From an uncultured Planctomycetaceae bacterium (lineage in GTDB: Bacteria; Planctomycetota; Phycisphaerae; UBA1845; UTPLA1): a stretch of DNA of 23,065 nt. Made by a program: the position numbers and the translations under genes. Under the pieces are notes generated by a model that was given only the letters and a program-made list of their open reading frames with translations, ran no database searches and was not told the origin of the DNA. The DNA is taken from positions 1-23,065 of the forward strand of contig CALLKH010000128.1 in assembly GCA_938008425.1 (NCBI GenBank), written 5' to 3'. Below, piece by piece: positions 1-9,032 of this stretch (the first letter of the stretch is position 1; every line of letters starts with the position of its first letter).

Positions 1-2
1 AT

Positions 3-2318
3 CGCCGCGCCTGCCGCGCCCTGACGCTGCTGGGGCTGGGGTTGATCGGCCTCGAGCCGGTGGTCGTTCGATATGAGAACCGGCGTATCGATGCACAGAC
101 CATCGTGCTCGTGGATGAATCGGCAAGCATGTCGCTCGCCGATCATTATCGAACCGATGACGAGGCCCGCCGCGTGGAGTCGGCCGTCGGCGCGATTCCG
201 CCCGACGGCATGGAGCGCGCGACGCTCGTTCGCCAACTGGTGGATCGGCCTGACTCAGGACTTCTGCGCGGGCTCGCGAAGGCGAATGACGTTCGTGTCT
301 TCGGCTTCGGCGACAGTCTGCGCCCGATGGGTTCCATCGCGCGCCGGTCGGCGGGCACGGCGTCGACCGGCGAAGAGGCGAAACCCGCACAGCCGGACAA
401 GCCTGCGCAGGCGGCGTCGGCCATCGGCTCTGCCACGGATCTCGGCCTGGCGATTCGCGGCGCGATGGATGCGACGGCCGGCGCGCCGGTCGCGGGCATC
501 GTTCTGCTCTCAGACGGCGGCTTCAATCGCGGCGAGGCGCCGACGGTGCTGGCAAAATATCTTCGGCATCAGCAGGTGCCGATCTACGCGGCCGGTCTCG
601 GCGATCCGTCGGAGCCGGTCAACGCCCGGGTCGTGCAGGTCTCGGCTCCGCGGTCGGCGTTCAAGAATGATCCCTTCAGCGTGACGGTTCGAATCGGCGC
701 GCAGGGCGTGGGCGACGAGACGCTCAAACTGGACCTGTATGAACAGGTCGAGGAGGGCACGCGGGAACTGGTTGAGTCGCGAACGCTGAAGGCGGATGAA
801 CAGGGGCGCATCGTGCCGGCCGTCTTCGAGCGCAAGGTGAAGAAGCCGGGCGTCGTGAAGTTCCTGGCGCGCGTGGCGCCGCTTGAGTTCGAGGCGGTGC
901 TGTCGGACAACGAGAAAGAGCTTTCACCGGCGGTGCGGATCCTCGACGACAAGATGCGCGTGCTCATCGTGGCGGGCGCGCCGAGTTACGACTATCGCTT
1001 CCTCGCCCGGCTGCTTGAGCGCGACGAATCGGTCGATGTTTCGACGTGGCTCCAGTCGGCCGACACCGACGCCCTTCGCGACGGCGACAAGGTCATCACA
1101 GAACTGCCCGCGACGCTGGAGAAGCTCAACGAGTACGACGCGATCATCCTGATGGACATCGATCCAAGGGAGTTCGACCCGACCTGGGGCAGCTTGATTT
1201 CGACCTACGTCTCGGACTACGGCGGCGGCGTGCTCTACCAGGCGGGAAACAAGTACACCGGTCGCTTCATGCGAAGTGACAAAATGAAGACACTGATCGA
1301 CGTACTGCCCGTCGTGCCCGATCCGGAGGCGGAGCTGGTGATCAACGATCTGGGCCACTACCAGACCAGGGCGTGGCCGATCCTGGTGGCCGATGACGCG
1401 GCGGGTGATCCGATCCTTCAGCAGTCGGACGACCTCAGCCAGACGCGAACGATCTGGTCGATCCTGGGGCAGGTGTACTGGCATTACCCGGTGCGCCGCG
1501 AAAAGCCGGTCGCGCACGTGCTCATGCGGCACTCGAATCCGCGAATGGTCAACACCTACGGCGCACATGTGCTCTTCGCCAATCAGTACGTCGGAACGGG
1601 CCGCACCGCGTGGCTTGGGTTCAATTCGACATGGCGGTGGCGCCGCGCCGACGAGCGGCGGTTCAACCGCTTCTGGATTCAGACGCTGCGTTTCCTCGTC
1701 GAGGGCAAACTTCTCGGCGGCCGGGCGCGCGGGCAGATTCTGACGTCGAAGGAAGAGTATGAAGTCGGCGAGAGTGTCGTCGTCACAGTGCGGGCGCTCG
1801 ATGAGCAGTTCAACCCGCTCCTGGTACCGGAGTTGAGCCTGAAAGTCGCTCATTCCGGTGGCGCGGGCGACACTGCGACGCCGGTTGAAACGGTGACCGA
1901 TGTCGAGTTGGCGCCGGTTCCCGGGCGCGACGGCTACTACGAGGGTCGTTTCCAACCCGGCCGGATCGGCACGCTGAAGCTGTCGGTCAGGCTGCCAGGT
2001 GGTGTATCCGCTCGCGAGGATGACGCCGGGCGGGACATCGACAAAACGATCGAAGTCTCCCAGTCGGATATCGAGATGAGAAACCCGGCGCTGAATCGCG
2101 CGGCGCTTCAGGAACTCGTCACCGGCGTGGGCGGGCGAAGCGCCTACTTCAACGTCGATGAGGTGAAGAGAATCGCCGACGCGGTGCCCGATATGAGTCG
2201 TACCTTCACGGTGCGCGGGCGACCGCGGCCGCTCTGGGATAATCGAAACGTGCTGATCGCGCTCGTCGGTTTGCTGACGATTGAGTGGATTCTTCGGAAG
2301 AAAGCGCGGTTGCTCTAG
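3..2318 (+). CDS. VWA domain / glutamine-amidotransferase-like membrane protein (5' partial)
   Basis: The reading frame is open from base 3 with no start in sight, so the 5' end is cut off; TTG at 42 is only the first internal candidate. The visible N-terminus is the tail of a hydrophobic segment, as expected for a BatA-like membrane anchor. A von Willebrand A domain follows, with MIDAS motif DESAS, a TDLG threonine and LLSDGG (numbering from base 42: D25, S27, S29). A beta-rich region comes next, then a GATase1-like Rossmann segment beginning near KMRVLIVAGAPSYDYR. The usual nucleophile elbow reads GGGVLYQAGN, without Cys, so this domain is unlikely to be an active amidotransferase. A C-terminal membrane helix (NVLIALVGLLTIEWIL) ends in RKKARLL. 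The protein is therefore probably anchored at both ends with VWA and GATase-like parts outside the cytoplasm. Metal-dependent protein binding is inferred from the VWA family. Planctomycetes often carry such genes beside MoxR and DUF58 genes, which would lie to the left. Confidence 0.85.
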   Translation, partial: RRACRALTLLGLGLIGLEPVVVRYENRRIDAQTIVLVDESASMSLADHYRTDDEARRVESAVGAIPPDGMERATLVRQLVDRPDSGLLRGLAKANDVRVFGFGDSLRPMGSIARRSAGTASTGEEAKPAQPDKPAQAASAIGSATDLGLAIRGAMDATAGAPVAGIVLLSDGGFNRGEAPTVLAKYLRHQQVPIYAAGLGDPSEPVNARVVQVSAPRSAFKNDPFSVTVRIGAQGVGDETLKLDLYEQVEEGTRELVESRTLKADEQGRIVPAVFERKVKKPGVVKFLARVAPLEFEAVLSDNEKELSPAVRILDDKMRVLIVAGAPSYDYRFLARLLERDESVDVSTWLQSADTDALRDGDKVITELPATLEKLNEYDAIILMDIDPREFDPTWGSLISTYVSDYGGGVLYQAGNKYTGRFMRSDKMKTLIDVLPVVPDPEAELVINDLGHYQTRAWPILVADDAAGDPILQQSDDLSQTRTIWSILGQVYWHYPVRREKPVAHVLMRHSNPRMVNTYGAHVLFANQYVGTGRTAWLGFNSTWRWRRADERRFNRFWIQTLRFLVEGKLLGGRARGQILTSKEEYEVGESVVVTVRALDEQFNPLLVPELSLKVAHSGGAGDTATPVETVTDVELAPVPGRDGYYEGRFQPGRIGTLKLSVRLPGGVSAREDDAGRDIDKTIEVSQSDIEMRNPALNRAALQELVTGVGGRSAYFNVDEVKRIADAVPDMSRTFTVRGRPRPLWDNRNVLIALVGLLTIEWILRKKARLL

Positions 2319-2334
2319 GGGTGTTGTTGCATTG

Positions 2335-4587
2335 ATGAACGGTTCGCGTGAACATCTGGAGACCTTTCGCCGAGCTGTGGTTCAGCCGCTGGAACGGCTC
2401 GCCCGGCAAATGAAGGTCCACATTCTCGTAGAGGGGATGTGCGTCTGTGCGGCCTTGCTTGTCGGCGCGGCGATTGCCCAGTTTGTGATTGATCGATTGC
2501 TGGTGCTTGGCGTCGGTCCCCGCGCGGCGATCATGGGGGCCATCGCCGGCTTGGCGGGCTACCAGGTTTTTCGGCGCATCATCCGGCCGCTCGGAGTTCG
2601 AATCGATGTCAACGACGTTGCGGCCGTCCTGGAACGCAAGCGACCGGAGTATGGCGATCGACTCGTCACTGCGGTCGCATTCGCAACCGAGGCGTCGATC
2701 AATCCGCTGCGAAATTCACCCGCGCTCGTCGGCGCGGTGATCGACGATTCGATCCGGCGGTTTTCAAACCTCACCACTGCGGACATTCTCCGACGCGACC
2801 GCTACCTGAAGCGCGTTGGACTCGGCGGCGCGGCGGTCATGGCCCTGCTGCTGACGGCCGTCATCACCCCGTCGCTGGCCCGCATCTATTTCGAGCGAAA
2901 CTGGCTCCTGCGGGATTCGGCGTGGCCGGTGTCGTCGCAGATTGTCGCCGAGGGCTTCGACGACGGCCGGCTGCGATGGCCGATCGGCGATGAGCTCAAG
3001 ATCGTCGCGACGGCCGTCACAGGTGAGCCGTCGGGGCTTCACGCGGAGTTTGAATTCGCATCGGGCGAGGCGATTGCTCGCAACATGGATCGACTGGGCG
3101 AGCGGCAGTTCATTCTCGATTATGGCCCGCTGGTTCAGGCGATGCGCATGCGGTTTGTGATCGCCCGGCTCGGCGTGGACGAGCGAACGGACTGGTACTC
3201 GATCGATGCGGTTTCAAGGCCGGGCGTCCGCGGCGTAAAGATCACGGTGACGCCGCCCGAATACTCGCGACAGGAACCGTTCGAGTTGCCGCCGGGCAGT
3301 GCGACGGCGGATCTTCTGCGGCGCTCGACCGTTCGCATCGAGGCGAGTATGAACAAGCCGCTCTCGACGGCGGCGCTGAGGTTCCGGGCCGACGATCGCG
3401 CCGAGGCCGATGCGGTCATCACCGATGGGACCAGCGTGGCCACGACCTTTGAGCCGGCGCGATCGGGCACGTACTACTTCGACGTGCAGGACCTCGACGG
3501 ACTCGACGATCGATCACCGGTGACCTACACGTTCAGTTTGCTGACCGATCCTCCGCCGAAGGTTCGGCTGACGTTGCCGGGCGTCGGCGAGTTGGTGGTG
3601 CCGAGCGCTCAACTGCCGCTGGCGATCGACTGCGAGGACAACCTGGGGCTCAGAACGATCGAGCTTACGCACCAGGTGAAGTCCGGTGGCGGAGAGGCCT
3701 TGGCCGCGACCACGACCGAAACGCTTCCCGGCTTCGTGAAGCATCAGCAGCGGTTCAGCGCGTCGCATCTCTTTCCGCTGCTGCCGCTGACCGTGAAACC
3801 GGGCGATCAACTCGTGCTTCAGGTGCGTGCGACCGACAACCAGCCGGTCGAGCCGGACGCGACGCCGACAAACGTCGTGAACACCGTCAGCGCGAATGGC
3901 GCGGTGGTGCAGGCCGCGGCCAATGTCGGCGAATCGGTTTCGTACACGCTTCGCATCGTCACCCCCGAGGAGTTGCAGGCCGATCTGGGGCGTCGTGAGA
4001 ACGAGTGGCGGCGCGAGTTCGAGCAGATTATCAAGGCGCAGGAGCAGTTGAATCGGCGTGTGCTCGATCTGCGTTCGACCGACGCGGCCGACACGATGTC
4101 GACCGACCACGCCGTTCGCTACGGCCAGGAGGCGAGAACCCAGCGTCAGCAGATCAGCCGGATCAAGACGGTTACGCGGCAGTTCGAGCAGATCTATTCG
4201 GAGCTCAAGGTGAATCAGCTTGCGACGCCGCAGGTTCGACGGCGTTTGGAGGGCGGCGTGATCTCGCCGCTTCGCGGTCTGGCGGTGGATGACCTGCCCC
4301 GGGCGGCCGAAATGCTGGATCAACTGCGGGGCGGGATGGACGTGGCGGTCGCGGAGCAGGTCGAGGAGCTTCAGGTTCGCATCATCCGCGCCATGTATGC
4401 GATTCTCGCCGACATGCTGAAGTGGGAAGGATACAATGAGGCGGTGGCGCTATTGCGGGATATTGTTCGGCTTCAGCAGGATGTGAACGCCGATACGCAG
4501 GCAAAGCTGGACAGGGAAATCGAGAAACTCTTCGGCGGCGGCGACGAAACGCCGGCCACGCAGCCTTCGCGGGAGGATGTGCCGTGA
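2335..4587 (+). CDS. DUF4175-like multi-domain membrane protein
   Basis: This 750-residue protein starts at ATG 2335, 16 bases after the previous stop. An upstream in-frame TTG at 2281 lies inside the preceding gene and is less likely. The N-terminal third has two close hydrophobic helices (about residues 30-52 and 57-79) and a third at about 161-182. The middle (about 190-540) is beta-rich and reads like successive Ig-like domains, for example VKITVTPPEYSR and YTFSLLTDPPPKVRLTLPG. The last 200 residues are charged and helical, rich in Q/E/R, and probably coiled coil. The C-terminus is a short ATQP-containing tail. The architecture matches the large DUF4175-type proteins found beside VWA/GATase-like genes in planctomycetes. 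No catalytic motif is visible. A structural or scaffolding role in the envelope with its neighbours is an inference. Confidence 0.8.
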   Translation: MNGSREHLETFRRAVVQPLERLARQMKVHILVEGMCVCAALLVGAAIAQFVIDRLLVLGVGPRAAIMGAIAGLAGYQVFRRIIRPLGVRIDVNDVAAVLERKRPEYGDRLVTAVAFATEASINPLRNSPALVGAVIDDSIRRFSNLTTADILRRDRYLKRVGLGGAAVMALLLTAVITPSLARIYFERNWLLRDSAWPVSSQIVAEGFDDGRLRWPIGDELKIVATAVTGEPSGLHAEFEFASGEAIARNMDRLGERQFILDYGPLVQAMRMRFVIARLGVDERTDWYSIDAVSRPGVRGVKITVTPPEYSRQEPFELPPGSATADLLRRSTVRIEASMNKPLSTAALRFRADDRAEADAVITDGTSVATTFEPARSGTYYFDVQDLDGLDDRSPVTYTFSLLTDPPPKVRLTLPGVGELVVPSAQLPLAIDCEDNLGLRTIELTHQVKSGGGEALAATTTETLPGFVKHQQRFSASHLFPLLPLTVKPGDQLVLQVRATDNQPVEPDATPTNVVNTVSANGAVVQAAANVGESVSYTLRIVTPEELQADLGRRENEWRREFEQIIKAQEQLNRRVLDLRSTDAADTMSTDHAVRYGQEARTQRQQISRIKTVTRQFEQIYSELKVNQLATPQVRRRLEGGVISPLRGLAVDDLPRAAEMLDQLRGGMDVAVAEQVEELQVRIIRAMYAILADMLKWEGYNEAVALLRDIVRLQQDVNADTQAKLDREIEKLFGGGDETPATQPSREDVP
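4571..4576 (+). promoter_or_regulatory. RBS deciding GTG start at 4584
   Basis: GGGAGG lies 7 bases before the GTG at 4584. The GTG overlaps the TGA of the preceding gene in GTGA. The ribosome binding site sits inside the upstream coding sequence, which favours translational coupling and supports the GTG over later in-frame starts. Confidence 0.6.
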
Positions 4588-6596
4588 GTTCATGCCAGGG
4601 CGTGCAACGCAGATCGGGGCCATATCGAATTCTCCGCGCCGCCTTCTTGTCAATCTGGTCGTTCGGCATCGCGATCGTTGCGACGAATGCGTTCGCACAA
4701 TCGTCGGCCACGACCCAGCCCGCCATTGCCGAGAACGAAATCACGCTCGCGGATCGCCAGGCGCTGATCAAGGATCGCGTCTCCCGTCTGGAAGACCGCA
4801 TGTATCAGTTGAGCCAGGCGATCAAGAAGAGCGAGCCGGAGAAGTCGGCGCGACTGCTCGAGGGCCTCAGCCATCTGCGCGGCGAACAGGTGCGGGAGCG
4901 CATGGAGCAGATCATCGAGCGCATTCGCGAGCAGCAGCTGGCCGACGCGGGTGAGCTTCAAGGCAGCGTCATTGATGATTTGCAGGCGCTGTTGAAAGAA
5001 CTGGTCGAGGATCCGGATCAGCTTGAGGAGCGCAAGTCGGAAATCGAGCGGCTGGAGGCCGTTCGCAAGGCGCTGGAGGAATTGGTCAAGGAGCAGGAGC
5101 GCGAGCGCGACGAGGCCGAGCAGATGCGGGCGGCGGAGCGCCGCGCCGAGGCTCTGGACGCGGCCGCCGCGAAGGTGAAGAACCTGCTCGAGCGTCAGCG
5201 CGCGGCGACCGAGCAGACCCGTCAGGCGGGAGACCTCTCGTCGAACGCGAAGGACCAGGCCGAGATTCGCGGTGAGACCGAGGCGGTCGCCCGGGATGTG
5301 ACGTCGCTGGCCGATGCCGCGGACATGGCCGGTTCTAAGCCGTCGGGCGAGGGAGAAGAGTCGCCGCCGTCGCCGAACGAAGAGGATGACGGGTCTAACG
5401 GCGAAGAGTCGCCCCCGCGCGAAGGCGACACCGCCCGCAAGGCTGCCGAGTCGCTCAAGTCGGCCGGCGACAGCATGAAGAATGCCGAGGACGCGCTTCG
5501 GGACGGTGAACGTCAGGGCGCGCAGGAGAAGCAGGAAGAGGCCGTCAAAGAGTTGGAGAAGTCGCTGAAGTCGCTGGAGGACGAAGCGAAGTCGCTGCGG
5601 AACAAGCTGAAGCTGGAGGAACTGTCCGAGGAGCAGCGCGAGACGGCCGAGAAGACGCGAAAACTCGGCAAGGAAATGGGCGACGCGTCGAAGGACGGCA
5701 AGCAGGGTGACTCATCCGAAGGCGAGCCTTCGGGCGACGAGTCGTCGGAGGGCTCCGAGTCGTCCGAGGGGGAGTCGGGTGAGAAATCACCCGGCCAGAA
5801 GAGCGTTGAGAAAGCGGCGCCCCATCAGGATTCAGCCGCAGACGAACTGAAGGAAGGCAAAACCGACAAGGCGATCGAAGAGCAGGAAAAAGCACTGGAG
5901 GAGTTGAAGAAAGCCAAGGAGGAACTGGAGGATCGCCTCGATCAACTTCGCAAGGAGCAGCAGGAGGAGTTTCTCGCGGCGCTGGAGTCTCGGTTCAAGG
6001 GCATGCTGGCGCGGCAGCTCGAGTGCAACAAGGTCACGGATCGGCTGGCGGAAGTCGGCGCGGCCAACTGGAAGCGATCGGATCAGCTTGAACTCGCGGA
6101 CCTCTCACAGAAGCAGCGCTGGGTGGGCGATCAGGCCGATGAGGCGCTGTTCCTGCTGACCGAGGATGGAACGACCGTGATTCTCCCGCAGCTCGTCACG
6201 CAGGTGCGCGACGACGCCCGGGACGTGGCGGACCGGCTGGCCGCGGCCGATGCGGGCGACGGCGTCCGGGCGACGCAGGCGGATCTCGAACTCGTGCTTC
6301 GCGACATCATCGACGCGATCGAACAGAAGCAGGAAGAAATGCAGAAGAACGACGAGGGCGGCGGTGGGGGAGGCGATGGCAGCCAGCCGCTACTCCCCGG
6401 TTCGGCCGAACTGAAGCTGCTCAGGTCGTGTCAGCTGCGCGTCAACGCCGCGACCGAGCGGCTGCGTACGGATCGCGAGAATCCGGCGGCCGTCGCCGAT
6501 GAGATCCAGACGCGGCTGAAGAAACTCTCCCAGCGGCAGGCCGAGGTGTCGGACATGGCGCGGGAGATGCACGAGGCGCTGCAGCGGGCACAGTAG
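4584..6596 (+). CDS. Secreted coiled-coil protein with acidic Ser/Gly/Glu-rich linkers
   Basis: A 670-residue protein beginning at GTG 4584, overlapping the previous stop by 4 bases. It has a basic N-region, a hydrophobic core (about residues 19-34) and a likely signal peptidase site after AFA (residue 38). The mature protein starts with a T-T-Q-P-containing stretch. Nearly all the rest is charged and helix-forming, with heptad-like Glu/Lys/Leu/Arg patterns. Two low-complexity acidic segments interrupt it: about 250-280 (GEGEESPPSPNEEDDG and similar) and about 370-410 (repeated SSEG/GES units). A poly-Gly patch (about residues 592-597) precedes a final helical region. There is no catalytic signature. 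Length, composition and position match the large coiled-coil proteins that follow DUF4175-like proteins in planctomycetes. It is probably periplasmic and may act as a spacer or oligomerising partner; that role is inferred. Confidence 0.8.
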   Translation: MSSCQGVQRRSGPYRILRAAFLSIWSFGIAIVATNAFAQSSATTQPAIAENEITLADRQALIKDRVSRLEDRMYQLSQAIKKSEPEKSARLLEGLSHLRGEQVRERMEQIIERIREQQLADAGELQGSVIDDLQALLKELVEDPDQLEERKSEIERLEAVRKALEELVKEQERERDEAEQMRAAERRAEALDAAAAKVKNLLERQRAATEQTRQAGDLSSNAKDQAEIRGETEAVARDVTSLADAADMAGSKPSGEGEESPPSPNEEDDGSNGEESPPREGDTARKAAESLKSAGDSMKNAEDALRDGERQGAQEKQEEAVKELEKSLKSLEDEAKSLRNKLKLEELSEEQRETAEKTRKLGKEMGDASKDGKQGDSSEGEPSGDESSEGSESSEGESGEKSPGQKSVEKAAPHQDSAADELKEGKTDKAIEEQEKALEELKKAKEELEDRLDQLRKEQQEEFLAALESRFKGMLARQLECNKVTDRLAEVGAANWKRSDQLELADLSQKQRWVGDQADEALFLLTEDGTTVILPQLVTQVRDDARDVADRLAAADAGDGVRATQADLELVLRDIIDAIEQKQEEMQKNDEGGGGGGDGSQPLLPGSAELKLLRSCQLRVNAATERLRTDRENPAAVADEIQTRLKKLSQRQAEVSDMAREMHEALQRAQ

Positions 6597-6639
6597 ACTT
6601 GATCGGGAGTGTCTCGCGTTTGGCATATTGGAGCGAGCA

Positions 6640-7746
6640 ATGACGACGCTGATCGCACTCAGTTTCATCGCATGGTGGCCCGCGCTGCCGCCGAAGGACC
6701 CGGTGCCGGTCGTGCCGGGTTATGACTGGATGGCGCCGAAGAAGCGCGCAGCCGGTGAGGCCGCGCCGCCGCCGGTGCCCGCGCAGAAAGTCGTGGCCGA
6801 CTATCTGGCGCGTCTGGAGGCGGATGAGTCGATCGGCGCCGATATTCGCAACTTCATCGTCGCGCGTCGTGAGAAGATCGGCGACGATGAGCTGGGGGAT
6901 TTCATCAACCTGGCCTGCTCGCTGACAACGCCCGAATTCAAACGCGGACTCGATCTTGTCGACGACGATCGATCCGACGAGGCGGCCGACGTCTTCGAGG
7001 AACTGTCGAAATCGAACAATCCTTTTCTCTCGGTGGCCGCCGCGAACATGGGAGCGACTGCGCTGATCGATCTCGACCTGGTCGATCGATGCCAGGCGAT
7101 GCTCGACGACGTGCGCGAGCGGCACAAGCCGATTGAGAACTACACGACCGCCTCGGACCACTTCCGCTTCATGCTTGGCTACTGCCAGGTTCAGAATCTG
7201 GAATACGAGGAGGCCTACGCCACGTTCGAGGACTTTCTGAAGAATCATCCCAACGCCCCCGAGCGCCTTCGCACCACGGCCACGCAGATTCTCACCGAAC
7301 TCTCGCGCCGCGCCCCGGGGCGCATCGGCGAGGTGCGCGATCTGCTTTCCTACGTGCGCCGAAAGATCAGGACCGGTTCGACGGATGATCTGGTCGTCGA
7401 TCGTCAGGCCGAGGCCGTGGCGATACTGGAAGACCTCATCGAGGAGGCCGAGCAGCAGGAGAAGAACCAGGGTGAGGGCGATGGCCAGGGGCAGGGCGGC
7501 GGTCGCGGCCGATCGAAGGGCCAGAAACCGGGCGGCGGTGCGAGAGAATCGACCCTGCCGACCGGACCGGGTCACGTCGGCAAGCTCCGCGGCAAGGTGG
7601 CCAACCCGGGCGAGATGTGGGGCAAGATGCCGCCGCGCGAGCGCGAGCAGATTCTCCAGACGCTTCAGAAGCAGTTTCCGAGTCAGTACCGCGAACTGTT
7701 GGAGCAGTACTACAAACAGCTCTCAAAGGATGCGACGCCGCCGTGA
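6640..7746 (+). CDS. Exported TPR-like protein with conserved C-terminal helical motif
   Basis: The start is ATG 6640, preceded by GGAG at 6630-6633 with 6 bases of spacing. The in-frame TTG at 6628 lacks such a site. The product is 368 residues. A short hydrophobic N-terminus (TLIALSFIAWWPAL) is probably a signal or anchor sequence. Residues about 80-220 form helical hairpins with TPR character, for example RSDEAADVFEELSKSNN and LEYEEAYATFEDFLKNHPNA. A Gly/Gln/Arg-rich linker follows (about 270-310). The C-terminus is a compact helical block, from MWGKMPPREREQ to QYRELLEQYYKQL, which resembles a motif common in planctomycete TPR proteins of these clusters. It lies 43 bases after the coiled-coil gene and overlaps the next start by 4 bases. 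TPR proteins are also typical of Bat operons (BatB/BatC-like), where they mediate protein contacts; the same role is inferred here. Confidence 0.8.
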   Translation: MTTLIALSFIAWWPALPPKDPVPVVPGYDWMAPKKRAAGEAAPPPVPAQKVVADYLARLEADESIGADIRNFIVARREKIGDDELGDFINLACSLTTPEFKRGLDLVDDDRSDEAADVFEELSKSNNPFLSVAAANMGATALIDLDLVDRCQAMLDDVRERHKPIENYTTASDHFRFMLGYCQVQNLEYEEAYATFEDFLKNHPNAPERLRTTATQILTELSRRAPGRIGEVRDLLSYVRRKIRTGSTDDLVVDRQAEAVAILEDLIEEAEQQEKNQGEGDGQGQGGGRGRSKGQKPGGGARESTLPTGPGHVGKLRGKVANPGEMWGKMPPREREQILQTLQKQFPSQYRELLEQYYKQLSKDATPP

Positions 7747-9032
7747 TCATTCGATTTGTGCCCCATTCACGATTCGTGGCTGCTGCCTTGCTCGTCGCCG
7801 GCGCTTCGTCGCCGGCGCTGGGCGAGAACGCGCCCGGGGCAAAGTCGGGCGGATCGTTGCGATGGTCGGTGACGACAGTCGATGCCGAGACGATTGAAGT
7901 CGGTCAACTCGTCTTGACTCAGGATCATCGCCTGACGGGCACGCTGGGCGGCGGCGAGTCGAAGTCGTGGAGCATCGACGATCTCGTGCGCCTAATGCCG
8001 GCCGGCCGGGAGCGCGACGCGGAAGAGCCGCTGCGCGGGCCGGATGTCTGCGTCTTTCATACAGCCGGCGGCGGTGCACTGCGCGGACGGCTCCTGGCCG
8101 ATGGCGAGTCGTCCGGCGGGAGCATTCGGGCGGATGTATCGCTGGGCGGCGTACGCGAGCTTCAGTTGTCCGGGCTGGCGGGCGTGCGGGTGGCATCAGG
8201 TGAGCTGGCGGAGATCGAATCGGAGTTCCAGACGCGCATCGCCGAACGCAAAGCCGGCAGTGACACGATGATTCTGATGCGGGCCGGCAAGCCGGTGCCG
8301 GTGAACGGGTCGCTGGAGCGGCTTGACGCCCGCGGCTGGGATTTCCGCTACGGCGGTAAAACGCGATCAGGCACACTTGAGCACGTCTACGGATTCGTCT
8401 TCGGCGCGCCGGCGATGGAGCGCGATCAGCCGCAGGCGCGGGTCGTACTGCGAAACGGCGATCAGTTTCCGGCGGACCTGGTGTCGTCGCGCGATGAGCG
8501 CCTCGCGCTTGAATCGCCGGCGATGGGCGCGATTGAAGTGTCATGGGGCGATGTGGCCGCGATTGAAATTCGAAGCGATCGCATCGTTGCCTTGTCGTCA
8601 CTGAAACCGACGGATGAAAGGCAGCGGTCGTTGGCCGATGCCCAGTGGCCCGCGCGAATGAATACCAACGTGCTCGGCGGGCCGATCCGCCTGGGGCCCA
8701 AATCCTACGCCGTCGGTATCGGCGTGCACGCCTATTCTGCGCTCACCTTCGATCTCGATGGTAACTTTGAACGATTCTCGGCGGTGATCGGAATCGATGA
8801 GTCGGCCGCACCCAATGGCAGCGCGATTTTCCGAGTGATGGTCGATGGAAAAGCAATCTACGAATCACCGATGCTTCGCGGCGGCGGGAAATCGGAAACC
8901 GTCTCCGTGTCGATCGCCGGCGCAAAGAGCCTGACGCTCGAGTGCGATCCGGCCGACGAACTCGATCTGTCCGATCACGCCAACTGGGCCAACGCGGTGA
9001 TCATCCGTTCTGCAAAGAAGGGCAAGCGGTGA
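7743..9032 (+). CDS. Secreted protein with four Sm-like beta repeats and a C-terminal NPCBM domain
   Basis: The chosen start is GTG 7743, within GTGA of the previous stop. The open frame extends upstream inside the preceding gene, but only this start places a signal peptide (about 1-27, ending SSPALG) at the N-terminus. The protein is 429 residues. Four beta segments of similar design run in series at about 36-80, 101-150, 174-222 and 232-283. The clearest reads VVLRNGDQFPADLVSSRDE and ends in a DVAAIEI strand, like the NGD-x-n-G-x-L Sm-like barrels common in planctomycete exported proteins. Residues about 296-425 match the NPCBM family (novel putative carbohydrate-binding module): VGIGVHAYSALTFDL, the GIDESA turn, FRVMVDGKAIYES and DHANWANAVI. 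Binding of glycan or another surface ligand follows from family knowledge only. The gene overlaps the following protease gene by 4 bases, so the two are probably made together. Confidence 0.85.
   Translation: MIIRFVPHSRFVAAALLVAGASSPALGENAPGAKSGGSLRWSVTTVDAETIEVGQLVLTQDHRLTGTLGGGESKSWSIDDLVRLMPAGRERDAEEPLRGPDVCVFHTAGGGALRGRLLADGESSGGSIRADVSLGGVRELQLSGLAGVRVASGELAEIESEFQTRIAERKAGSDTMILMRAGKPVPVNGSLERLDARGWDFRYGGKTRSGTLEHVYGFVFGAPAMERDQPQARVVLRNGDQFPADLVSSRDERLALESPAMGAIEVSWGDVAAIEIRSDRIVALSSLKPTDERQRSLADAQWPARMNTNVLGGPIRLGPKSYAVGIGVHAYSALTFDLDGNFERFSAVIGIDESAAPNGSAIFRVMVDGKAIYESPMLRGGGKSETVSVSIAGAKSLTLECDPADELDLSDHANWANAVIIRSAKKGKR

Noticed and set aside
924..1955. Long open frame of 343 codons on the minus strand
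   Set aside because: It lies wholly antisense to the VWA gene, has no recognisable motif, and long antisense frames are common in high-GC genes with G/C third positions.
3514..4323. Minus-strand open frame of 269 codons
   Set aside because: Antisense to the DUF4175-like gene with a His/Arg/Leu-rich product and no domain signature.
5340..5790. Repetitive Ser/Glu/Gly-coding DNA that might suggest a tandem repeat
   Set aside because: The units are short, irregular and use varied codons; this is low-complexity protein sequence, not a DNA repeat or CRISPR-like array.
6442..7575. Minus-strand open frame of 377 codons
   Set aside because: Antisense shadow of the coiled-coil and TPR genes; composition is Arg/Pro/Ala-rich near one end and no domain is visible.
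7747..8601. Minus-strand open frame of 284 codons
   Set aside because: Arg/Pro-rich product antisense to the NPCBM gene, typical of a shadow frame.
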